Origin: CAYJAZ01 sp964368455
GTDB taxonomy: Bacteria > Desulfobacterota > Desulfovibrionia > Desulfovibrionales > Desulfovibrionaceae
NCBI GenBank assembly: GCA_964368455.1
Contig: CAYJAZ010000002.1
Coordinates: 101,317 to 165,316 of the forward strand
DNA length: 64,000 bases
Direction: 5' to 3'
Below are positions 16,106 to 25,891 of this stretch, piece by piece; the stretch's first letter is position 1; each line of letters opens with the position of its first letter. Under the pieces are notes generated by a model. It did not search any database and was not told the DNA's origin. It saw nothing but the letters and a program-made list of their open reading frames with translations. The position numbers and the translations under genes were made by a program.

Positions 16106-17022
16106 ATAAAGCCAAGAAATCTCTAATAGGAATGTTTGTTTCAGGGGCTATTGTGCTTTTGGTTGGAGCACTCTTTATACTCAGCCCAAATCTTTTTTCT
16201 AAAGATAAATTCACATTTGTGTGTTATTTTTCAGATTCGCTTAAAGGCTTGAGCATTGGCTCTCCAGTTTATTTGCTTGGTGTGCCAGTTGGACGAGTAG
16301 AGGCTATTCGTATTGGCGATCCTTTAAATCGTACTAGTTATGTTGCTCCTGTATGGATAAGTCTTGATAGGCAAAATATCTTTGCTGAAACTGACAAAGC
16401 TTTCTTTGATCAAGAAGATGCTAATGCATTAGTTTCATCTTATATTGCTAAGGGTTTAGTTGCTCAAATTCAATCTCAATCTCTTCTTACAGGCCAGCTT
16501 TCTATTGAGCTTTCATTTAAAACGCCTAATGAGAATTCAAAGATAGCGTATAATAATGAAGATGTCCTCATTATCCCAACTACTTTAGAAAGACTTTCTG
16601 CTGTTTGGGAAAAAGTTTCTGAAGTGCCTTTTGCAGAAATTGCAAATGATTTAGAGGGTATTTTAACAAATATAGATACATTACTCTCTTCTGTTCAAAA
16701 TATACTCGAGCAAAGCAATGTTCCACAATTAGCAAATCAAGTACAAGTCTTATTAGAGACACTTATGCAAACAGCACAAAATTTCAATACAATGATAGTT
16801 TCAAATGAGGGTAAAGTAGAAAATCTTCTTAGCTCTTTCAATACTTTATCACAAAATTCTAATGCATTAGTAAAAAATTTGAGTGTGACAACTTCTTCTG
16901 ATTCCTATGTGCTTATTCAACTCACCGAAACATTAAAAGCTTTGGAAGAAGCAAGTAAGGCTATAGCAGAAATTGCAACACTCTTAGAAATAAAACCAGA
17001 CGCACTTATATTTGGAAAATAA
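16099..17022 (+). CDS. mlaD: MlaD-type MCE substrate-binding protein
   Basis: Periplasmic lipid-binding ring subunit anchored to the inner membrane. One membrane helix at about residues 9-30, one MCE domain at about 37-120 (LKGLSIGSPVYLLGVPVGRVEAI), then a long helical/coiled C-terminal part (about 150-307). The gene overlaps mlaF by 7 nt. MlaA and MlaC are not adjacent, so the outer-membrane and shuttle parts lie elsewhere or are missing. Confidence 0.92.
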   Translation: MLDKAKKSLIGMFVSGAIVLLVGALFILSPNLFSKDKFTFVCYFSDSLKGLSIGSPVYLLGVPVGRVEAIRIGDPLNRTSYVAPVWISLDRQNIFAETDKAFFDQEDANALVSSYIAKGLVAQIQSQSLLTGQLSIELSFKTPNENSKIAYNNEDVLIIPTTLERLSAVWEKVSEVPFAEIANDLEGILTNIDTLLSSVQNILEQSNVPQLANQVQVLLETLMQTAQNFNTMIVSNEGKVENLLSSFNTLSQNSNALVKNLSVTTSSDSYVLIQLTETLKALEEASKAIAEIATLLEIKPDALIFGK

Positions 17023-17096
17023 TAAGTCTAATATCTTGCATAAAAATTTGCTTTAAGATATTCTCATATGAGTTTATTAAAGGTATTTGAGGAAGC

Positions 17097-17957
17097 ATGG
17101 GCGAACTAAAGAAAACAGTTAGAAATAAATCTTATTCTTTTTATCAAAAAATAAAAAGATTTACCTTGCTTTTATACTATAAATTTCTACGCATTCAAGC
17201 AACGCCCGAAACCATTTCTAGAGGCTTAGCTTCCGGAGTTTTTGTTGGGATGTTGCCTGTTTTGCCCGTACAAACTCCTTGTGCAATCTTACTTGCAGTT
17301 GCTTGTAAAGGCAATAAAATAGCGGCAGCACTAGGCACTTGGGTTTCAAATCCACTCAATTGGGTGCCCTTGTATTTGACTTTTTACTATCTTGGTAAAA
17401 AGGTATTACATTTTATTTTTAAACTTCAAGGTAAAACCGTTCTACCTTTCACTACGCCAAGGCTTGATCTCGATCATATTTCTTTTATGGAACTTTTGGA
17501 AAAAGGTCCAGAAATGCTCTTTATTATGTTTGTAGGAGCACTTATTCTTGCTATTCCCTCTGCATTTATTTCTTATTATATTAGCCTTAAAAGTATAAAA
17601 CTCTATCAACAAAGAAAGAAAATAAGACTACAAAAGAGAATACAAAAACTTGAAAGAGAAGCTATTGAGAAAAAAATCAAAGAGCAACAACAAGCATTAA
17701 ATAAAGAAAATAATACACAAACAACAGAAATAAAAAGAAAATATAGTATTTTTAGCTTGAAAAAAGGACAAAAAAGTGAAACAAATAACGACGATAGCTC
17801 TAACAAAATCTTAGAAACTAAGAGAAAGTTAAGTTTTTTCAAATTTAAAAAAGAAAAAAATAAAGCTCTGTCCTGTAAAAAGAAAAATACGAAACCAAAA
17901 GAAATAAGAAAAATATTGCAAATATTTAACTTTAAATCAAAGGAAGAAAAAATCTAG
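17097..17957 (+). CDS. DUF2062 membrane protein with repetitive basic tail
   Basis: DUF2062 domain at about residues 35-165 (GVFVGMLPVLPVQTPCAI; SNPLNWVPLY) with two to three membrane helices; function of the family is unknown, though members often sit near envelope genes. The C-terminal 120 residues are Lys/Glu-rich. They contain three related segments starting at residues 211, 240 and 269, exactly 29 residues apart, each with an E-x-(K)R-K core followed by aromatic residues and lysines. AGGA precedes ATG 17097. Converges on the pdxY-like gene 12 bp away. Confidence 0.82.
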   Translation: MGELKKTVRNKSYSFYQKIKRFTLLLYYKFLRIQATPETISRGLASGVFVGMLPVLPVQTPCAILLAVACKGNKIAAALGTWVSNPLNWVPLYLTFYYLGKKVLHFIFKLQGKTVLPFTTPRLDLDHISFMELLEKGPEMLFIMFVGALILAIPSAFISYYISLKSIKLYQQRKKIRLQKRIQKLEREAIEKKIKEQQQALNKENNTQTTEIKRKYSIFSLKKGQKSETNNDDSSNKILETKRKLSFFKFKKEKNKALSCKKKNTKPKEIRKILQIFNFKSKEEKI

Positions 17958-17969
17958 TTTATTTAAAAC

Positions 17970-18797
17970 TTATTTTTCTAATAATTTTTCAAATAAAATG
18001 CCTTCTTTTGAAACAGTATTTGCATGATAAGTTATTTTTATAGCTTCTGTGACAAAGTTTACCGCATTTTGTAGGGCTAATTCAAAATTCTGTTTCTTCA
18101 TCAAATAGCCTGTAAGAGCAGCAGCAAAAGTGTCTCCAGTGCCGGGATAAAAGGCAGGAATATAAGGGCGTGAAACAAAATAAAATTTATCTTCCGCCTT
18201 TACATAGGCTAGAACATAGACACTTTTTTGATCTTCTGTAGGTACGGAGGTTATTACAGCTATCTTTGTTCCTTTTTCAGTCAGTCTTTTTGCAAGAATT
18301 TTAACTTCATCCAGAGATCTTTGCTTCACTTCTTCATTCAAAAGCCAGCAAGTTTCAGAATAATTTGGGGTGATTATATCTGCTTTCTTTGTTAGAGCTT
18401 GCATAGCATGCACGATATCTTTAGTTATAGTAGGATCAAGCACGCCATTATCGCCCATAACAGGATCTACAACACTTAAACCATCTTTGACTAAGAAATC
18501 TGTAAAGGCTCTTTCCACAATTTCAACTTGTGTGTGATTTGCTAAAAAACCAGAATAAACACCATCAAATTTCAGGTTTAATTTTTGCCAATGATTGAGT
18601 ATAAGCGGTAATTCATCTGTGAGATCACAAAAAGTAAAGTCAGTAAATTCAGTAGTATGAGTAGAAAGTACAGCTGTTGGCAATGGACAAACTTGAATTC
18701 CCATTGAAGAAATTAGTGGTAAAACAATTGTCAAAGAAGTTCTGCCAAAACAAGAAATATCGTGAATAGCCATAAGGCGTGGTGGAATGTTATTCAT
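17970..18797 (-). CDS. pdxY: Pyridoxal/pyridoxamine kinase (PdxY/PdxK family)
   Basis: Ribokinase-fold vitamin B6 kinase in the PLP salvage pathway. Family marks are HDISCFGRTSL near the N-terminus, VDPVMGDNG in the middle and the GTGDTF anion-hole/catalytic motif near residue 220. 275 residues is normal. ATG 18797 follows the stop of the TauE/SafE gene by 1 nt (TAGTATG), so the two are translationally coupled. PdxY or PdxK cannot be decided from sequence alone. Confidence 0.9.
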   Translation of the reverse strand: MNNIPPRLMAIHDISCFGRTSLTIVLPLISSMGIQVCPLPTAVLSTHTTEFTDFTFCDLTDELPLILNHWQKLNLKFDGVYSGFLANHTQVEIVERAFTDFLVKDGLSVVDPVMGDNGVLDPTITKDIVHAMQALTKKADIITPNYSETCWLLNEEVKQRSLDEVKILAKRLTEKGTKIAVITSVPTEDQKSVYVLAYVKAEDKFYFVSRPYIPAFYPGTGDTFAAALTGYLMKKQNFELALQNAVNFVTEAIKITYHANTVSKEGILFEKLLEK

Positions 18798-18798
18798 A

Positions 18799-19683
18799 CT
18801 ATAATCCGATTAAAGGTTTAAGCCATATAAAGGCAGTAATAAACAAAGTGCTTACAATAATCAAGGAAATAATTGTTGTAGAAAGATGTTTTTGTAGTTT
18901 TGCGCCAATATTCATGCCTATAAAGCCGCCAATTCCGAAAAGTGTGCCTAAAAAAATGTCTGGACTCAAATTGCTTTCTGGTGAAATAAAAGCAAAAATA
19001 TAGTAGAGTAAAACTCCGACTATTGAAGAAAAAAGAGTGCAGGCCAAGGTTGCAGCAGAAATAATATAGATGGGTAATTTGAAAAAAGTGATAAGAAATG
19101 GAGCAAGCAAAGCTCCTCCTCCAATACCATAGATAGAACCAAAAAAAGAAACAATAGCAGAAAGATAGAGCAATTTTTTGCAATCGTAAAAATATTTTAC
19201 ATCTGCAAATTCAAAAATACAATGACTATAATTACATTCAATAATTCGAAAAGAATCTCTTTGTGTTTTGCTCAATTTCATATTCTTTTTCTTGCCTATT
19301 TGCCTCAACATTAAAAAAGCAATATAGAGCAAAAGACAGGCAGCAAATTTTTTAAATTGTACAATATCAGTGAGATAGTAAGAGCGGACTAAAGAGCCAA
19401 ATAAAATACCAGGCAAGGCACCTATACAAAGAATTTTTGCTAAATGTTTATGCAGTCTTTTTTCTTTTGTAAAAATATAAAGGCCGCTGGGAATAGAAAT
19501 TATATTGTAAAATTGGTTAGTTGCACTAACGGCAGGGGAAGTATAATTGAGAAATTCTATTTGAAAAGGCAACAAAAGAAAGGCACCAGAAAAACCACTC
19601 ATACTTGTAAAAAAAGAAAGTATACAAGAAGCAAGTGGCGGAATATACCATGCTACTTCAATTTCAGAAATAGGAAAATACAT
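18799..19683 (-). CDS. TauE/SafE (TSUP) family anion exporter
   Basis: A 294-residue inner-membrane protein with about eight hydrophobic segments in two related halves, the DUF81/TSUP pattern; the second half has the glycine-rich GSIYGIGGGALLAPFLI. Characterised members export sulfite, sulfoacetate or related organosulfur anions, which would suit a sulfonate-degrading organism, but substrate is inference. Coupled to the B6 kinase gene downstream. The RBS before ATG 19683 is weak. Confidence 0.88.
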   Translation of the reverse strand: MYFPISEIEVAWYIPPLASCILSFFTSMSGFSGAFLLLPFQIEFLNYTSPAVSATNQFYNIISIPSGLYIFTKEKRLHKHLAKILCIGALPGILFGSLVRSYYLTDIVQFKKFAACLLLYIAFLMLRQIGKKKNMKLSKTQRDSFRIIECNYSHCIFEFADVKYFYDCKKLLYLSAIVSFFGSIYGIGGGALLAPFLITFFKLPIYIISAATLACTLFSSIVGVLLYYIFAFISPESNLSPDIFLGTLFGIGGFIGMNIGAKLQKHLSTTIISLIIVSTLFITAFIWLKPLIGL

Positions 19684-19716
19684 AGTTTTTTCTTTTATGT
19701 AATAAAATTATGGAAA

Positions 19717-22700
19717 TTAATCGTCTTTTTTAGTCAATATTTCAAATTCATCAAGATCAATTAAATTATCAACATCTTGATCCGCTGCTGAATTTGTATC
19801 TTCATTGCTAGAAAGCATTTCTTGTAGAGCATCAAAGTCTAAATCTGCAAGTGAATCATTTGAACTTTCTTCATTTGACTCAGACTGTTGAACAAAGTCT
19901 TCATCTGCATCTGTTTCAACTTGTACTTCTTGTACTTCTACTTCTTCTGGCTGTATTTCTACTGGCTCTGCTTCTACAGTTTCATCTTCAGCTGACTCAT
20001 CTTCGTCAAAAGCTTGTGTTTCTGTTTCTGAAGTAGCTGGAATTTCTATGTCAAATTCATCAAGTAAATCAATGTCTTTTCTTGATTCTTGAGCATTGAC
20101 TATTGTTTTTTCATCATTTTCTTCTTGAAAAAATTCAGAATCTTCAAGATTTTCTTCGCAATCTACTGAAACTTCATTTTCTGAAATAGAATCAAGGAGT
20201 GCAAAGTCTTCTTCCTTTATTTCTTGAGTTGCTAAAATTTCTGAATGTTCGTTTTCAAAAATTTCATCACTTTTGTTTTCTGTTTCAAAATTTTCTTCAT
20301 CAACTAAATCTAGGTCAAAAGAAAGAGCGTCAAAATCGTCATTTTCGTCATGATTTTCGTCATGATTTTCGTCATGATTTTCATCAAGATCTTCATCAAA
20401 ATCCTGATTAAAGTCTATAGTGTGCTCGTCTTCTAAGTCTTCTTCAATTTCTGTAGAAGCCTTTTGAGCAAAGTCTTGATTGTATACATCTTCTTTTGCA
20501 TCTTCTTTTGCATCTTCTTTTGCTTCTTCGTTATTTTCTTCGGCAAAAAGTGCTATAAGTTCTTCCCTAATTATCTGAGCGGCAGCTTTGGCAATTTTTG
20601 CGTCTAAAGCTTTCATGTCTATAGAGTCTAAATCAAAAACAGGTGCAGGAACTTCTTCAACTTTTACAATCCTTTGTGCTTCGAAAGGATTTGCTAATTG
20701 ATCAGCAAATAAATCGAATTTATCTACACAATCAGAAATGAAATTATTGATTTTTAATTGAATTGCTTCTTCTGTTCTTGCAAAATCATCTTGCAGTTTT
20801 CTGATATTTTCATGAGTGATTAATGTTTCAGATATTTTATTAAATTCGTCTTTTATTTCACAATATTTGTTATCAAGTTTTTCTGCAATCTGTTCTATAA
20901 GTAATTCTTGTGATGCGGCAATATCTTGACTTTGCTCTGTCTGCACAGATTGTACAGAAGCATTTGCCATTGTGATATTTTGAGCCGAAATTTTTTCTAT
21001 TTCTTCTTTAATTTCAAGATATCTTGCATCATTCACTTCTGCTTCATGTGTAAGCGACTGAAATTGCTCTTGATTTTTTAGAATTTCTTGACTGATTGAA
21101 GAATAGTGCTCTTGGCTTTTTTCTAATTCTATCTTTAATGCTTTACTATTTTCTTCGTAGGCAAAAATAGAAGAAGAAATATTTTCAATTCTTTGTTTTA
21201 CTTCTAGCACTTCTTTTCTAATGGCTTCAATTTCATTGTGATTTTGAGAAAGAAGAGCAGAAGGTTCAGCTAAAGTTTTTTGCGGAATAGAAATGGTTTC
21301 AGCAAGTTCTTTAAGTTTTACGGCTTCGTTTTTAAGCTCGTTGATTTCTTTTTTGATATCTGACAAATCGTCTTTAATCACATTTTCAAATTCTGTATTG
21401 ATAGCTTGAGCTTGTGTTTGAGACTCTTGCTGCGAAAGTTGAAGCTCATCTTTAGCGGTTTTTTCTCTCATTTCTCCAATTTCATCACTCAAGCTTTTAA
21501 AACTTGAGAAGAGCATATCAAATTGAGCTTGATAATGACTAAGATCGACGCTTTCCCTTTGTCTTTCTTCAAAGACTTCTTTCACTTCAAGATTTCTTGA
21601 AGCACTGTCTTCTTTATTTTGAGCGTAAACTTCTTTATGTTCTATTGTTGTTTGTTCTGTTTTATGAATTTTTTGTTCTGTTTTTTGAACAGGTGAAATG
21701 CTAAGATTGATTTTTCCAGAAATTGTTTGAGGTTTTTTATTGTCAACCTCTTGAATTTCTTTAATATCTTGAGAATTGTTTTCATTCTCGGTTAAAATTT
21801 CTTCATTCTCAACACTTTCTACAAGAGCATCATTATTTTCAGTAGTTGAAAGATTTTCTTCTTTGAAGATATCGGCTTCGTCTTGTTTATCGTCTAAGGA
21901 AGAAAGCAAATCATCGAGATCTATATCTTGGCTGTCTTTATCGCTTACTATTACATCTTCTACTATTGCTTCTTCTTCTACAGAATTTTCTATACTATTT
22001 GGGTTTTCAACAATTTCATCTATTTCATTTGATATTTCAAATTCTTCTGTAGTTTCGTCTGAAAGATCTTCTATAAATTCTTCGTTAGTATCTTCTGTTT
22101 TTTCTTGTATTTCTGTTTGAGTTTCTTCTTGTTGATCTTCTGGCGAATCTTCTTGAATTTTTAATGCTTTTTCTTGTTCAAGAGTTGCCGCATCAAGAGA
22201 ATTAAGTAGATCAAGATAATTTTCTTCTTCTTCTTCTTCTGGACTTTTAATTTTTTCTATTTTAGTGCCTGCAAGTTCGGCTTCTTCTTCGGCTTTCTTT
22301 TCTTCTTCAGAAAGTTCGCTAAAAAGAGCATCAAATTCATCAAAATCATCATTATCTTGTTTTTTTGGTGCTGGAGTAATAGGGAAGTCTGTGAGAGGAA
22401 TTTCAGTAGATGCATCACTAGAAGAGAGAAGGGCGTCTAAATCGTCTAAAGCGTCTAAATCGTCATTATTTTGTGAAGAAGCTAAAGCACTTTCTTGTGC
22501 TAAAGAAGCATCTAACAAAGCGTCTAGATCGTCTAATGCATCTAAACTTTCAAGTTCTTCTAAATCGCTCGCATCGACAGAATTATTTGGTTTTGAAGTT
22601 ATGTTAGAGTCTTCAAGCAAGCTATCTAAATCATCGATAGTATTTTCTTGTTCTTGAGGAGCAACAGAAATTTTTGCACTTGCTTGCTTACTCGCAGGTT

Positions 22701-23208
22701 TTTCTTCGTCCTTATTGCTAAGCAAGGAATCAAGATCGTCTAGATCGATTTCATCGGTTTTTTCGTCTTTTTCGTCAAGATCATCGTCTAAATCAAGGAG
22801 AGCACTTAGCTCTGCGTCTAGATCAATTTCGTCTTTTTTATCATGAGAATTAGCAGTATTGCTCATGCTTACTGAGTCGTTTTTATCTGTGTCGTTGAGC
22901 AGAGCAAAAAGATCGTCATCGTCAATGGCGTCAGTAGACAAAGGTTTTGTTTTTTTATTGTCTTCTTCTTTTTCTTCTTTCTCATTTAGGGATGAATTAA
23001 ATTCTGCACTTTTTTTTGCAATGGCGTCAGCAAAGTCGATTTCTCCGTCTTCATCACTTAATTCATTAAGTAAATCGTTAAGACTAAAATCGTCATCATC
23101 ATCATTTTTTTGCGCAGAATTACTTTGAACTATATCAGTTAATTCAACTATATCATCAAGATTGATAATGTCATCATCTTTTTGTGAAGTCTGTGCAGTA
23201 GAAGCCAT
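19717..23208 (-). CDS. Large acidic, coiled-coil protein, 1163 aa
   Basis: Not recognised. No signal peptide or membrane helix. Residues 1-500 are extremely rich in Asp/Glu/Ser with recurring LDDLDALL-like motifs; about 560-840 is predicted coiled coil with Gln/Lys/Glu heptads; about 840-900 holds the least biased part (QLANPFEAQRIVKVEEVP, then a DAKIAKAAAQIIREELIALF helix); the rest is again acidic, with DENH and KEDA 4-residue repeats coded by 12-bp DNA repeats at 20341-20376 and near 20483-20530. Could be a scaffold or a pole/envelope-associated organiser; no function is claimed. GGGG lies before ATG 23208. Confidence 0.8.
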   Translation of the reverse strand: MASTAQTSQKDDDIINLDDIVELTDIVQSNSAQKNDDDDDFSLNDLLNELSDEDGEIDFADAIAKKSAEFNSSLNEKEEKEEDNKKTKPLSTDAIDDDDLFALLNDTDKNDSVSMSNTANSHDKKDEIDLDAELSALLDLDDDLDEKDEKTDEIDLDDLDSLLSNKDEEKPASKQASAKISVAPQEQENTIDDLDSLLEDSNITSKPNNSVDASDLEELESLDALDDLDALLDASLAQESALASSQNNDDLDALDDLDALLSSSDASTEIPLTDFPITPAPKKQDNDDFDEFDALFSELSEEEKKAEEEAELAGTKIEKIKSPEEEEEENYLDLLNSLDAATLEQEKALKIQEDSPEDQQEETQTEIQEKTEDTNEEFIEDLSDETTEEFEISNEIDEIVENPNSIENSVEEEAIVEDVIVSDKDSQDIDLDDLLSSLDDKQDEADIFKEENLSTTENNDALVESVENEEILTENENNSQDIKEIQEVDNKKPQTISGKINLSISPVQKTEQKIHKTEQTTIEHKEVYAQNKEDSASRNLEVKEVFEERQRESVDLSHYQAQFDMLFSSFKSLSDEIGEMREKTAKDELQLSQQESQTQAQAINTEFENVIKDDLSDIKKEINELKNEAVKLKELAETISIPQKTLAEPSALLSQNHNEIEAIRKEVLEVKQRIENISSSIFAYEENSKALKIELEKSQEHYSSISQEILKNQEQFQSLTHEAEVNDARYLEIKEEIEKISAQNITMANASVQSVQTEQSQDIAASQELLIEQIAEKLDNKYCEIKDEFNKISETLITHENIRKLQDDFARTEEAIQLKINNFISDCVDKFDLFADQLANPFEAQRIVKVEEVPAPVFDLDSIDMKALDAKIAKAAAQIIREELIALFAEENNEEAKEDAKEDAKEDVYNQDFAQKASTEIEEDLEDEHTIDFNQDFDEDLDENHDENHDENHDENDDFDALSFDLDLVDEENFETENKSDEIFENEHSEILATQEIKEEDFALLDSISENEVSVDCEENLEDSEFFQEENDEKTIVNAQESRKDIDLLDEFDIEIPATSETETQAFDEDESAEDETVEAEPVEIQPEEVEVQEVQVETDADEDFVQQSESNEESSNDSLADLDFDALQEMLSSNEDTNSAADQDVDNLIDLDEFEILTKKDD

Positions 23209-23468
23209 AGCTACCCCAAATTTATATTTTGCCCAAAATTACGGTATGTACACTTAAGCTATCCTAACTTTTTTTTTCTTTAACGTCAAATATAAAATAC
23301 TGTACATTTGTCAATAAATTCTTATTTTATTTATATATTAATTTATAAATTTCAATTTTAAGGCTTAAATCGAAAAATTGACGTAAGTGCAGTAGCATGA
23401 TAGCAATAGGAAGCAAAAAAATTGAAATTTTATTCAATTTGACTGAAAAATAAAAGGACGATAAAAAA

Positions 23469-25001
23469 ATGGAAATTCGTTTTCAAAACAAAAATTCTTG
23501 GCAATGCGACATAGTATTATTTTTCGCTTTCGATGCTGATACTGCTGAAAGTTTAGAAAAATCACATACAGAGCTTTTTGAAAAAGCTTCTTGGATTTCA
23601 ATTTCTCCAGCTTGGAGAGATTATAAGGCAAAAGCAAAAGAACTTTTACTTCTTTATGGACACAAAGACAACGAAATTTCAAGAGCATATGCTGTTGGAT
23701 TAGGTAAAAGTGAAAAATGCACAATAGAAACAGTGAAAAATGCAGTTGCTACTGCGGTTAAAGCATGTAAAGGCTTAAACCTTGAGCATATTGCTTTAGA
23801 TATTGCTTCATTAAAATATATACTTTCAAAGATGACAAAAAATACTCCTTCACTAGATTCTTTAGTAGAAGAAGTATGTGTTGCAGCTTTATTATCGCTC
23901 TATTCTTATGATGAATATAAGAGTTTGGAAGAAGAAGCTTTTAAAGTGAAAAGCTTAAATCTTCTTTGTGATGAAGCACAAATGCCTGAAAATATTCAGA
24001 AAGCAGCTCGTTTGGCTGAAGCAGCAGCTTCTGGTACAGCTCTTTCAAGAGATTTATCAAATATGCCTGCAAATGCTCTTACTCCAATAGCTTTTGCACA
24101 AAAAGCAGAAGAACTTGCAAAGAAATACAATTTTAAATGCACAACTTTTGATAAAGACAAAATTGAAGAACTTGGCATGAATGCCTTTATGGCAGTTGCT
24201 AAGGGTTCAAGACAAGATCCTCGCCTTGTTATTCTTGAATACACACCAAAAAATTGTAAACATTCAGATCCATATGTGATAGTTGGTAAAGGCCTTACCT
24301 TTGATAGCGGCGGTATAAGCTTAAAACCTTCAAGTGGAATGGGCGAAATGAAGACAGATATGTCTGGTGCAGCTGATGTGCTTGGTTTATTTGAAGCTTT
24401 AGGACAAGGACAATTTGTGTGCGAACCAGACAGACCTATTATTGGTATGCTTGGTTGTGCGGAAAATATGCCTGATGGTAATGCTGTGAAACCTGGTGAT
24501 ATTGTTCGTACATATAAGGGCAAGACAGTTGAAATTTCAAATACAGATGCTGAAGGCAGATTGGTTTTGATAGATGTTTTAGCTTATGCTCAAGAACAAT
24601 ATAAGCCTGCTGTTTTAATCGATATTGCAACATTAACAGGTGCCTGCGTGGTTGCACTTGGCGATGAAGCCGCTGGTTTATTTGCTAATGACGAAAATTT
24701 AGCAACAAATCTTCTTGCTTCCTCAGAGAAAGTTGGCGACAGATTGTGGAGATTGCCATTGTGGCCACATATGCTTGAAAAAATCAAAAGTGATGTTGCT
24801 GATTTAGACAATGCTGGCCCTAGATGGGGTGGTGCTTTGACAGCAGCTGTATTTATTGAATCCTTTATTGATGAAGATCAAGTATGGGCTCATATCGACA
24901 TTGCTGGTCCAAACTTTGCTTCCGCTCCTTCTGCTTATTGCCCAAAAGGCGGCACAGGCTTTGGCACACGTATACTCATTGATTTTGTATTAAATAACTA
25001 A
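23469..25001 (+). CDS. pepA: Leucyl aminopeptidase (M17)
   Basis: Cytosolic hexameric zinc/manganese aminopeptidase that recycles peptides; the E. coli homologue also binds DNA. The metal-binding NTDAEGRLVL lies at about residues 355-364 and the catalytic-lysine region GKGLTFDSGG at about 275-285. 510 residues is the family length. AAGGA lies about 9 nt before the ATG. Divergent from the acidic-protein gene with a 260-bp spacer that holds no gene. Confidence 0.95.
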   Translation: MEIRFQNKNSWQCDIVLFFAFDADTAESLEKSHTELFEKASWISISPAWRDYKAKAKELLLLYGHKDNEISRAYAVGLGKSEKCTIETVKNAVATAVKACKGLNLEHIALDIASLKYILSKMTKNTPSLDSLVEEVCVAALLSLYSYDEYKSLEEEAFKVKSLNLLCDEAQMPENIQKAARLAEAAASGTALSRDLSNMPANALTPIAFAQKAEELAKKYNFKCTTFDKDKIEELGMNAFMAVAKGSRQDPRLVILEYTPKNCKHSDPYVIVGKGLTFDSGGISLKPSSGMGEMKTDMSGAADVLGLFEALGQGQFVCEPDRPIIGMLGCAENMPDGNAVKPGDIVRTYKGKTVEISNTDAEGRLVLIDVLAYAQEQYKPAVLIDIATLTGACVVALGDEAAGLFANDENLATNLLASSEKVGDRLWRLPLWPHMLEKIKSDVADLDNAGPRWGGALTAAVFIESFIDEDQVWAHIDIAGPNFASAPSAYCPKGGTGFGTRILIDFVLNN

Positions 25002-25010
25002 TCATATTAT

Positions 25011-25043
25011 AAAGCGAGAGATTCAAACTCTCTCGCTTTTTTT
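25011..25043 (+). terminator. Rho-independent terminator of pepA
   Basis: Perfect 11-bp stem AAAGCGAGAGA/TCTCTCGCTTT with a 7-nt loop, followed by a T-run, starting 9 bases after the pepA stop. Confidence 0.9.
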
Positions 25044-25084
25044 ATTTAAAAGTAAATTTATATATCTACTTATACGAGCATAGA

Positions 25085-25891
25085 ATGAAATATATTGAAA
25101 CAAAATGTATAAAAGTTGCCGGTAAGGCAATGCATCAAACAAATATGGTGCAAGAAGGATCAAGGGTTGGCGTTGCTGTTTCTGGTGGTGTAGATTCTTT
25201 TTCACTTATTAAAATTCTTAAAGAAAGACAAAGAATTGTACCATTTAAATTTGATTTTATGGCAATACATGTCAATGCAGGCTTTGATAAAACAAATCAT
25301 AAAGCTCTTGTCGAATGGCTTAAAAAAGAAGGTATTCCTGGACATATAGAGGTTACTGAACACGGCTTACGTGCTCATAGTGAAGAGAACCGTTCTAAAT
25401 CTGCCTGTTTTTATTGTGCTATGCTGAGAAGAAAAAGACTTTTTGAAATTTGTGATGAATACAATCTGACACATCTTGCATTTGGACATAATGCCGACGA
25501 TTTGATCACAAACTTTATGATGAATATTTTTCAAAATGGCAGAGTAGACGGTATGAGCATGAACGAATCCTTTTTTAAAGGCAAACTTCAAGTTATCAGA
25601 CCGCTCTTGTTATTAGATAAAAAAGATATTGAAAAAGTTGCAAAAATTTGGGAATTGCCTATTTGGAAAAATCCATGCCCATCTTCTGGAATCACAAAAA
25701 GATCTGAAAGTATGGAACAATTTGAATATCTTTGCCAAGGCAATAGAACAAGAAGAAAAACTGCCTATAATGCACTTACAAGATGGCAATTAGATAAAAA
25801 TTTGAGTGCTGAATATATTCTTGAAGAAGAAGAAAAAGCTAAAGCCAAAGCAATAAAAAAAGCTTTAAGAAAACAAGAAATTAATAGTTAA
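25085..25891 (+). CDS. ttcA: TtcA-like PP-loop tRNA thiolation enzyme
   Basis: TtcA uses ATP to activate C32 of tRNA and inserts sulfur through a [4Fe-4S] cluster. The PP-loop SGGVDS is at residues 33-38; the cluster cysteines appear as CFYC (108, 111) plus a third in NPCPSSG near residue 200, the TtcA pattern. 268 residues. The RBS is weak. Other TtcA/TtuA-group enzymes are possible, so the base modified is inferred. Confidence 0.85.
   Translation: MKYIETKCIKVAGKAMHQTNMVQEGSRVGVAVSGGVDSFSLIKILKERQRIVPFKFDFMAIHVNAGFDKTNHKALVEWLKKEGIPGHIEVTEHGLRAHSEENRSKSACFYCAMLRRKRLFEICDEYNLTHLAFGHNADDLITNFMMNIFQNGRVDGMSMNESFFKGKLQVIRPLLLLDKKDIEKVAKIWELPIWKNPCPSSGITKRSESMEQFEYLCQGNRTRRKTAYNALTRWQLDKNLSAEYILEEEEKAKAKAIKKALRKQEINS

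Noticed and set aside
21776..23128. Ser-rich ORFs opposite the acidic protein
   Set aside because: Reverse-strand shadows of Asp/Glu codons (GAT/GAA giving Ser/Phe); no RBS.
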